8,006 nt of DNA, taken from positions 1 to 8,006 of the forward strand of contig JAUXGF010000116.1 of assembly GCA_030622395.1 (NCBI GenBank). The letters are read 5' to 3'. Within the stretch, counting starts at the first letter, position 1. The number at the start of each line of letters is the position of its first letter. The position numbers and the translations under genes are program-made. Under the pieces are notes generated by a model. It worked only from the letters and a program-made list of their open reading frames with translations, was not told the DNA's origin and searched no databases. This stretch comes from Calditrichaceae bacterium (GTDB lineage Bacteria; Calditrichota; Calditrichia; Calditrichales; Calditrichaceae). Shown piece by piece: positions 1-6,100 of the stretch.

Positions 1-261
1 ATAATTAAATTGTATTTCTTCGGGCGGCATATTCAAATATCGCCCTAAAAGAGTTCTGAGCTGACCGCGTGCGGCAATAAAAAAATTGCTGTCTTTTTCG
101 AAATGAAAACGATCTGCTCTTTTTACTTCATCAGAAGAAAGCAACTTTTTCAGATAAAGCCGTTTGTTTTGAGTAAGTTCCAGGGGAAGAAGCCAGATGT
201 GCGTAATTGAATTCAATTTAAATGAGTCGTCTTCAGGCGTTTTCCATAAAGTGTAATCCAT
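1..261 (-). CDS. Sfp-type 4'-phosphopantetheinyl transferase, N-terminal part (runs off the left edge)
   Basis: Enzymes of this family move the phosphopantetheine arm of CoA onto the conserved serine of carrier domains, turning apo-NRPS into the active holo form in the cytoplasm. Only the first 87 codons are visible. They read as a typical Sfp/Gsp N-terminus: a hydrophobic strand (HIWLLPLEL, residues 21-29), the stretch LSSDEVKRADRFHFEKD (41-57), then the hallmark ARGQLRTLLGRYL (64-76) and PPEEIQF (79-85). The magnesium-binding Asp/Glu and the WxxKEAxxK-type motif would lie beyond the edge, so catalytic integrity cannot be judged. The ATG start is secure: an in-frame stop lies at 280-282 and no other start codon lies between. 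No clear Shine-Dalgarno precedes it. It begins 8 bases after the thioesterase stop, so translation is probably coupled. Its place in the cluster suggests it serves the upstream NRPS. Confidence 0.9.
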   Translation of the reverse strand, partial: MDYTLWKTPEDDSFKLNSITHIWLLPLELTQNKRLYLKKLLSSDEVKRADRFHFEKDSNFFIAARGQLRTLLGRYLNMPPEEIQFNY

Positions 262-269
262 AAATTTAT

Positions 270-1043
270 TTATTGGCTGTTAAGGTTAAAATGTGTATTT
301 ATATCATGGGCAATAGTTTTTATTAGGGTGACTTGAGATTCCAATAAATAGAAATGATCCCCAGGGAACATCCGCAATGCAAAGGGACCCGTTGTTAATT
401 TTTCCCAGGCTTTTAGCTCCTCTTTATTTGCCCCCGAATCTTGTAATCCTCCAAATACGGTTAATGGGCAGTCTAATGGTTGCTTTTCCTTAAATATATA
501 AGTTTCACATACCTCAAAGTCAGCCCTTAGAATAGGTATCATAATTTCCATTAGTTCCTCATGTTCCAAAACTTCTTTTGGAGTGCCGTTATAATTTCTA
601 ATTTTTTGAACAAAATCTTTTTCAGATAATTTGTGAATCGGCTTTTCCCTGTCAGGCATGAAAGGCGCCCCTCTGCCGGACATAAAGAGATGGACAGGTT
701 TAAGGTTACAATCGGATAATAAAAAATGAGATAATTCAAAACCGAGTAATGAGCCCATACTGTGACCAAATAATGCAAAAGGACGGTCTAAATACGGTAT
801 AATCCCCTCTGCAATCTGTTTAACTAAGGGATCTATTTTTCTAATCAGGGGCTCTGAAAGGCGCTGACCTCTGCCCGGTATTTCTACGGCACATACTTCC
901 ACTGTATTCGGTAAATTGTTTGGCCATGTTCTAAAAGCTGTACTTCCGCCGCCAGCAAATGGTAAACAAAATAAACGTAATTTAGCCTGTGGATTAATTT
1001 TCGGTCTTACAATACACATATCTTTTTTAAAAGAATTAAGCAT
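270..1043 (-). CDS. Type II thioesterase (stand-alone, NRPS-associated)
   Basis: This is a discrete alpha/beta-hydrolase of the GrsT/SrfAD type. The family hydrolyses wrong or stalled acyl groups from carrier-domain phosphopantetheine arms and so keeps the assembly line running. The 257-residue reading matches the usual length of about 240-260. Visible motifs are LFCLPFAGGGS (24-34), EIPGRGQR (54-61), the nucleophile elbow GHSMG (93-97, Ser95), an FGGLQD strand end with the likely catalytic Asp202, and GDHFYL (228-233) with catalytic His230. The chosen ATG (1041-1043) has AGGAAG nine bases upstream (1053-1058). The same frame is open back to a TTG at 1173-1175, adding 44 residues that do not look like part of the family and have no good ribosome-binding site, so the longer form is less likely. 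The PPTase gene follows after 8 bases. A 303-bp gap separates it from the MbtH-like gene, so it may have its own promoter. Confidence 0.93.
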   Translation of the reverse strand: MLNSFKKDMCIVRPKINPQAKLRLFCLPFAGGGSTAFRTWPNNLPNTVEVCAVEIPGRGQRLSEPLIRKIDPLVKQIAEGIIPYLDRPFALFGHSMGSLLGFELSHFLLSDCNLKPVHLFMSGRGAPFMPDREKPIHKLSEKDFVQKIRNYNGTPKEVLEHEELMEIMIPILRADFEVCETYIFKEKQPLDCPLTVFGGLQDSGANKEELKAWEKLTTGPFALRMFPGDHFYLLESQVTLIKTIAHDINTHFNLNSQ

Positions 1044-1052
1044 ATTTGTTTT

Positions 1053-1058
1053 CTTCCT
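1053..1058 (-). promoter_or_regulatory. Ribosome-binding site of the type II thioesterase
   Basis: AGGAAG on the minus strand lies nine bases before the ATG at 1043. It decides the start in favour of the 257-residue protein over the TTG-initiated 301-residue reading, which has no comparable site ahead of it. Confidence 0.6.
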
Positions 1059-1231
1059 GTTCTGCAAAATATTTATAGGCTCAGAGATGGCGGACTTTCT
1101 TAGCCTTTTAAGTTTAACTTTGCTAAAATGATCTATATATAATAACTCAGTTACCGGTGTGTTTATGTTAATCAAATATAGGCCAAAAAAATATCACTAC
1201 TGTCGTGTCAAATGTGAAATGTAAAGAGCTA

Positions 1232-1253
1232 TTCAATTAAACGTTTTATTGAA
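1232..1253. promoter_or_regulatory. 22-bp near-perfect palindrome, candidate operator
   Basis: The half-sites TTCAAT and ATTGAA flank AAACGTTT. Ten of eleven base pairs match around a centre between 1242 and 1243, with one T/T mismatch at 1238/1247. The symmetry, the length of about two helical turns and the place upstream of the thioesterase gene would suit a dimeric repressor or activator. The stem has a single G-C pair and no T-run, so it does not look like an intrinsic terminator. No regulator gene is visible in the window, and AT-rich DNA yields palindromes by chance, so the role is inference. Confidence 0.35.
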
Positions 1254-1270
1254 AGTTTGGCTGGACTTTG

Positions 1271-1313
1271 GTTGACGTCTTCCCCGTTTGACTTCTGATA
1301 TTTTACGTTTGAC
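1271..1313 (+). repeat. Spaced TTGAC direct repeats (two CGTTTGAC copies and one GTTGAC)
   Basis: CGTTTGAC occurs at 1285-1292 and again at 1306-1313, exactly 21 bp apart, about two helical turns, so both copies face the same side of the DNA. A shorter GTTGAC lies at 1271-1276. A GTCAAA in the opposite orientation sits at 1206-1211. Helically phased repeats in a gene-free gap can be binding sites for a transcription factor. They could also be chance -35-like hexamers. No function is shown. Confidence 0.3.
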
Positions 1314-1346
1314 ATAACAACGCCAGAAACTGTTTTACATCCATGA

Positions 1347-1568
1347 TTATTTCTTATTTGCCTCTTCCATTTTTTTTCTTAAACTTAATGGACGCATATC
1401 TGTCCAGACTTCTTTAATATGCGCCAGGCATTCTTCTTTTGTGCCGGTTTTGCCTTCATCCTTCCAGCCTAAAGCGTTTTCACGATCCGCCGGCCAGATG
1501 GAATATTGCTCCTCATGGTTTAAGACAACTTTATAGATTGTTTTGTCTTCTGATTCTTCTCTGCTCAT
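1347..1568 (-). CDS. MbtH-like protein
   Basis: MbtH-like proteins are small partners that bind the N-terminal subdomain of NRPS adenylation domains and are often needed for their solubility or activity. The 73 residues carry nearly the whole family signature: N17, E19, Q21, SIWP (23-26), GW (34-35), G39, G42, CLAHI (47-51) and WTDMRP (55-60) followed by LSLR. One small departure is Ala32 where many members have proline just before xGW. The ATG lies two bases after the transporter stop codon. Its AAGGAG Shine-Dalgarno is formed by the last transporter codons, so the two are almost certainly co-transcribed and translationally coupled. Its likely clients are the adenylation domains of the NRPS in this window, and possibly further modules outside it. 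The family assignment is firm; the client is inferred from the neighbourhood. Confidence 0.96.
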   Translation of the reverse strand: MSREESEDKTIYKVVLNHEEQYSIWPADRENALGWKDEGKTGTKEECLAHIKEVWTDMRPLSLRKKMEEANKK

Positions 1569-1570
1569 AT

Positions 1571-2968
1571 TTACTCCTTTTCTTTTATTTGATTTATTAC
1601 ATATAATTCACTTGGACCTAAAGTTCTGATATTATAAGTAAAACCCGTAGGTTCCATTTCTTCTTTGGCTTCATAAGATATAAATTTTCTAAATGCCGAG
1701 CCTGACGTTGCATACAAAGATAAAAAGAATATTGAAGCGCCGCTAATTATATATAAAAGCGGTATGTTTTGATCTAATAAATCTGCAATATAGCCGGATA
1801 ATCCCATTCCAAGGGGCATAATGCTGATTGAAATGGTTGTTAAAACTCCAAGCACACGTCCCCGGATATTGCTTGGAGTAGTAAGCTGTAAAATCGTAGT
1901 GATATTAATAAGAATGAATCCATTTACAATCCCACCGGCGAAAGTGATAATTACCGCATGGTATGGAATGTGTACTAAACCAAGCAGAATATAGCCAAGT
2001 CCCTGTAATATTAGAAATAAGATTATTATTTTACAGCGAGTTCCGCCCCGTATTTTAAATATACCAGCAGACATAAAACCGAAAAAATTGCCGAGGCCAA
2101 AGGCGATCATCATTGCTCCCAGCCAATTATCGTTTGCATTAAGGAAATCTCGTACGAAAAAAGGAAGCAAAATAGTAATAGGCGTGGCAAAAAAACTTAT
2201 AAAAACAGAAATTAAAACAAGTCTTTTAAGTCCTGGGTTTTTCATTATGAAGTTTAAACCTTCACCGATATCCTGCTTAAAAATTAAGAATTGATCTTTC
2301 AGTTTTTTTGATTTTTCCGGAATCTCTTGAGGAATTTTAATAAATATTTCACTGATCGCTGAGAATAAATAGCTTACACCGTCAAGCAGAACTAATAATG
2401 GATATCCCAGAATAGAGATCAATTGCGGACCAATTCCTGGTCCCAGAAACTGCGATAGTTGTCCTGATATCTGTCCCATGGAGTTTGCCCCGGTTACTTT
2501 TGATTTTGGCACTATATCGGGAATAGCCGCTGAAATAGCCGGCCCAAAAAAAGAGATAATTGTTGACGCCAACATATAAGTGATAAAAATTCCGATAACT
2601 ATAATATCCGGCGAACCGGGAAAAAGAAAAAATATCGCCGCAAGACCAAGAATTGCAATTCCATTTAACAAATCGCATATAATTATTATTTTTCTGCGTG
2701 AAAAACGATCGGCGAAAACACCGCCGAAAATTGACAAAATAACTACGGGAATACCGGCGACTGTTCCTAATAGTCCGAGAAGAGTGGTTGAATCAAAAAC
2801 ATCACGAATCCAAATAGTTATAGCAAAAGTAAATAGTGAATTACCCATCCGGCTGACAAACTGTCCCTGCCATAATAATAAAAAGTTTTTGTTAAAGAGT
2901 TTTTTCGGGCTGCTAAGTTCCTCTTCTGCGTCAATTGTATTTGGTTTAATATCAATAGTCTGGTTCAT
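1571..2968 (-). CDS. MFS efflux transporter, EntS-like (MFS_3 family)
   Basis: This is a 465-residue inner-membrane protein with about twelve hydrophobic segments (roughly residues 28-54, 60-85, 93-116, 118-143, 165-184, 185-211, 247-272, 282-303, 311-332, 336-360, 373-395 and 400-422). The MFS motif A loop, [12 protein letters not shown] (82-93), sits between segments 2 and 3. The stretch around [14 protein letters not shown] (149-162) with LGPGIG (175-180), and the [11 protein letters not shown] segment (364-374), are typical of the MFS_3 group, which includes the enterobactin exporter EntS. A polar tail of about 40 residues follows the last segment. Members are proton-driven exporters. Next to an NRPS the expected job is exporting the finished peptide or giving self-resistance. 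The ATG at 2968 is the first start fitting the family. Its Shine-Dalgarno is weak (AAAAGA). The gene stands 210 bp after the NRPS and is coupled to the MbtH-like gene. The substrate cannot be read from sequence. Confidence 0.92.
   Translation of the reverse strand: MNQTIDIKPNTIDAEEELSSPKKLFNKNFLLLWQGQFVSRMGNSLFTFAITIWIRDVFDSTTLLGLLGTVAGIPVVILSIFGGVFADRFSRRKIIIICDLLNGIAILGLAAIFFLFPGSPDIIVIGIFITYMLASTIISFFGPAISAAIPDIVPKSKVTGANSMGQISGQLSQFLGPGIGPQLISILGYPLLVLLDGVSYLFSAISEIFIKIPQEIPEKSKKLKDQFLIFKQDIGEGLNFIMKNPGLKRLVLISVFISFFATPITILLPFFVRDFLNANDNWLGAMMIAFGLGNFFGFMSAGIFKIRGGTRCKIIILFLILQGLGYILLGLVHIPYHAVIITFAGGIVNGFILINITTILQLTTPSNIRGRVLGVLTTISISIMPLGMGLSGYIADLLDQNIPLLYIISGASIFFLSLYATSGSAFRKFISYEAKEEMEPTGFTYNIRTLGPSELYVINQIKEKE
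1574..1578 (-). promoter_or_regulatory. Ribosome-binding site of the MbtH-like gene, inside the transporter gene end
   Basis: AGGAG on the minus strand (within AAAAGGAG) lies five bases before the ATG. It is made of the last sense codons of the transporter gene, directly ahead of its TAA stop (1571-1573). It is the clearest ribosome-binding site in the window and links expression of the two genes. Confidence 0.8.
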
Positions 2969-2999
2969 ATTTTATCTTTTATTGTTTAAAATCCTCGTT

Positions 3000-3028
3000 A
3001 ATTTAAACCATAATCTTTATTTTTTCAA
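3000..3028 (-). promoter_or_regulatory. Candidate sigma70-type promoter for the transporter and MbtH-like genes
   Basis: On the minus strand TTGAAA (3028-3023) is followed after exactly 17 bases by TAAATT (3005-3000). The matches to the -35 and -10 consensus are 5/6 and 4/6. Transcription would start about 25 bases before the transporter ATG. The region is very AT-rich, so chance matches are easy, and the downstream genes may simply be read through from the NRPS. Confidence 0.3.
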
Positions 3029-3115
3029 TTATTTAACCAATTATTTTACAGTTCTTTCCGGTCGATTAGGACAACGGATAAATAAAATTAAAAACGTAGT
3101 AAAAATTCACTAAAG

Positions 3116-3170
3116 ATGAAAGCCACCAGATATTAGTAGAGATATTCACCTTAATGCTGATAGCTTTCAT
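3116..3170 (-). repeat. Inverted repeat just behind the NRPS stop codon
   Basis: ATGAAAGC (3116-3123) and GCTTTCAT (3163-3170) form a perfect 8-bp inverted repeat with a 39-base loop, starting 8 bases after the NRPS stop. The loop contains AGATATT twice, 12 bases apart (3128-3134 and 3140-3146). On the minus strand two short T runs follow within about 30 bases. It could act as a weak terminator or an mRNA-processing hairpin that lowers expression of the downstream genes. The long loop and low GC make a classical intrinsic terminator doubtful. Confidence 0.3.
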
Positions 3171-3178
3171 GCAGACTA

Positions 3179-6100
3179 CTATAAAAGTGCATCCAGTTTT
3201 TCTGCCAACGTAACTACATAAGGCTTTAACAGCATAGATATATGATCGCCAGGAACGTCGATTATCTTGATTTCACCTTTTACAATTTTACTCCAGCCCA
3301 GATCAGGTTCAGGATTATTTATGTTTTCTTCAGAACGGAAGAGGATCATATCGCCGTCATAAGGCTTATATTTGTATTCAAGCCAGGCATGGATTTGCGT
3401 TTCATTAATTAGAATATAGCGTTTAAAATCAGCCAAACGTACCCATTTGGGGATAACCTTAGCTTTTTTAGCTTTTTTAATTGCAAACTTAAACTGTTCG
3501 ATTTCTTCTAAGGTACGTAAATACTCAGTGTCAATTTCAAAATATCGATTAAACATATTTGTTAGCATTTCAGCATTATCTTTTGGTCTCTTATGTTGAA
3601 TGAACGGCGTCTGATCAAATTGAATAAGCATTCCAACATCCGCATTCATCGCTTTTAATTGACGAGTCATTTCATAAGCGATAATGACGCCGAGAGACCA
3701 ACTGCCGATATGATAGGGCCCTTCGGGCTGCTTTATTCTAATCGCTTCGATATAAGCAACGGCCATTTCTTCAATGGTTTTATGCAGTTCATATTTGCCG
3801 GCCAGTCCCTGCGCCTGTATGCCGTAAAATGCGCGTTCTGTTTTCAGTAATTTTGCCAGTTCGGTGTAATGATGTATGCCGCCGCCGGAAGGATGCACGA
3901 AGAACAAGGAGCCGCCTGATATACCCGGTTTCATTTCGATAATTTGTAAAGAAGATTTTGTTTTTACTTCTTCCTTGAGCATCTTAGCCATGTGCTCGAT
4001 TGTCGGTTCCTTAAAGAAATCGATTAAAGTAATATCTCTAGCAAAATTGTGTTCAATTTTATTGAGCAGATTCATGGCTAATAAAGAATGACCGCCAAGT
4101 TCAAAGAAACTATCAGTAACGCCAATCGGGCTCACGCCTAATATATATTCCCATATCTCTACAAGCCTAACTTCTGTACCGTTGCGGGGTAGCACTTTCT
4201 CTTTATTAATGTTTATAATCGCTGATTCAGCCTCTGGCAGAGCACGGTAGTTGACCTTTCCGTTTGGAGTCAGTGGAATTTTATCTATTTTCATAAATAC
4301 TGCCGGCACCATATAATCGGGCAGTTCCTTATTCAGTTCAGATTTGAGTTCGGTAATGTCTACGTTGCTTTCTGGTTGTGGAACAATATAGGCCATAAGA
4401 CGCTTATCCCCGGTTACGGTGTCTTTTACGGAAATCACTGCGTTTTTAATATTTGGCTGCTGGAGCAGAATCGACTCAATCTCGCCCAGTTCAATACGGA
4501 AACCGCGTACTTTTACCTGTTGATCGATTCGGCCGAGAAATTCGATATTGCCGTCAGCCATATAACGCGCTAAATCACCTGTCCTGTATAGTCTGGATCC
4601 GGGAATATCGGAAAATAGATTTGGAATAAACTTTTCCGCAGTTAAGTCAGGACGATTCAGGTAGCCTCGCGCCAAACCCACACCGCCAATGAGCAGCTCG
4701 CCGGGTATGCCCACCGGGTTGATATTATCATTTTTATCTAAAATATAAAGTTTTACATTATCTATTGGTTTACCGATAGGTATTTTTGACAGTTCTTTTA
4801 CAGAGGTCATAGGAAAGCTTGAAGCACAAACTGTATTTTCTGTCGGACCGTAACCATTAAGGAAATGCCGCTCCTTAGACCAGTGTTCGGCAATCTCTTT
4901 TGAACAGCTTTCTCCAGCGGATATCAGCGATTTTAAATGAGGGAATGATTCATTTTGTAACATCTTGAGTACCGATGGGGGCAATGTGACAGTCGTAATT
5001 TTATTATCTTTTAATATTTGAATGAGTCCGGTACCGGAAAGAAGAGTATCCTTTGAAACAAGATAGAGGGTGGCTCCGCTAATCAGAGTAGTAAATATTT
5101 CTGAAACTGAGGCGTCAAAACTGAAAGATGCAAACTGCAGTACGCGGCTTTTCTTATCAAGCTTAAAATCTTTTATTTGAGCCATGGTCAAATTGCACAA
5201 TCCATAATGCAGCAGCATGGTTCCTTTTGGTCTTCCGGTTGAGCCCGAAGTATAAATAACATAGGCTAAGTTTTCCGGAAAAGTAATGTTAATTGGATTT
5301 TCTTTGCTTTCTTTTGAGATATTATTCCACTCTGAATCAAGATACATGATCTGGATTGAATCAGATAAATTATCTAAAAGATTCTGTTGTGTTATAAGTA
5401 AGTTAATCCCTGCATCTTGAATAATATAATCTATTCGATCGGCGGGGTAGGATGGATCAACAGGCAGATAGACGCCGCCAGCTTTTAATATTCCTAAAAG
5501 CGCCACAACCATTTCGATTGAACGTTCGATGGAAATACCGACAATAGTTTCTCTTCCCACGCCTTTTTTACGTAGAAAATGCGCAAATTGATTGACTTTT
5601 TCATTAAGCTCTTTGAAAGTCACTTTTTGATCATTAAATACAGCGACTATCGCTTTAGGCGTTTTTAAAACGCGTTCTTCAAATAATTGATGAATACAGC
5701 GGTTATCCGGAAAAGCGGTTTCGGTTTTATTCCACTCATCTGTTAATTTACGAATATTGGATTCGGGCATAAGGGCTAAAGTAGAGAGCGGCTGCTCCGG
5801 ATGGGCGGCGATCATTTCTAACAAGGAGCTAAAATGATCCAGCATGCGTTTAATGGTTTCCGCTTTAAATAGATCCGTGTTATATTCAAAATCTAACATT
5901 AAGCCGTTTTCGGTTTCCAGAACAATTAAAGATAGATCGTATTTAGCGATTTTCTGTTCGGCTTCAACGCCTTCAATGCTAATTTCTGAAAGCTGTATAG
6001 CGCCCATGGGCATGTTTTGCATGACAAACATAACCTGGAAAATCGGCGAATGGCTTGTATTTCTTTCGGGCTGTAAGATTTCTACAAGCTGCTCAAAGGG

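Larger units (their letters stand above)
1044..1346. other. 303-bp gap between the MbtH-like gene and the type II thioesterase gene
   Basis: No convincing gene lies here on either strand. The thioesterase frame stays open up to 1175, but the added residues resemble nothing I recognise. The gap holds a 22-bp palindrome (1232-1253), two direct CGTTTGAC copies with a partial third (1271-1313), and a GTCAAA in the opposite orientation at 1206-1211. I see no GC-rich hairpin followed by a T run, so no intrinsic terminator for the upstream genes is evident. I found no well-spaced minus-strand promoter. AT-rich -10-like stretches near 1071-1078 (TATAAAT) and 1134-1142 lack a good -35 partner. The gap could hold the control region of a thioesterase-PPTase sub-operon. 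Confidence 0.5.

Noticed and set aside
551..778. 75-codon minus-strand frame inside the thioesterase gene
   Set aside because: It is an alternate frame of a gene whose own frame carries the full catalytic triad.
1173..1175. TTG as the thioesterase start
   Set aside because: There is no Shine-Dalgarno ahead of it, and it adds residues unlike the family. The ATG at 1043 has AGGAAG at a suitable distance.
1252..1269. AAAGT/ACTTT hairpin as a terminator behind the MbtH-like gene
   Set aside because: The stem is only five A/T-rich pairs and no T run follows on the minus strand.
1272..1301. Plus-strand promoter (TTGACG, 18 bases, TGATAT)
   Set aside because: It would read antisense into the MbtH-like and transporter genes. 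The -10 match is poor and no plus-strand gene follows.
2382..2678. 98-codon open frame on the minus strand
   Set aside because: It is another frame inside the transporter gene, with no family resemblance. The overlapping reading is a well-supported membrane protein.
2580..3113. 177-codon open frame on the plus strand
   Set aside because: It lies antisense over the start of the transporter gene. Its translation is low-complexity and rich in Ile/Lys with no recognisable domain, while the minus frame is a clear MFS protein.
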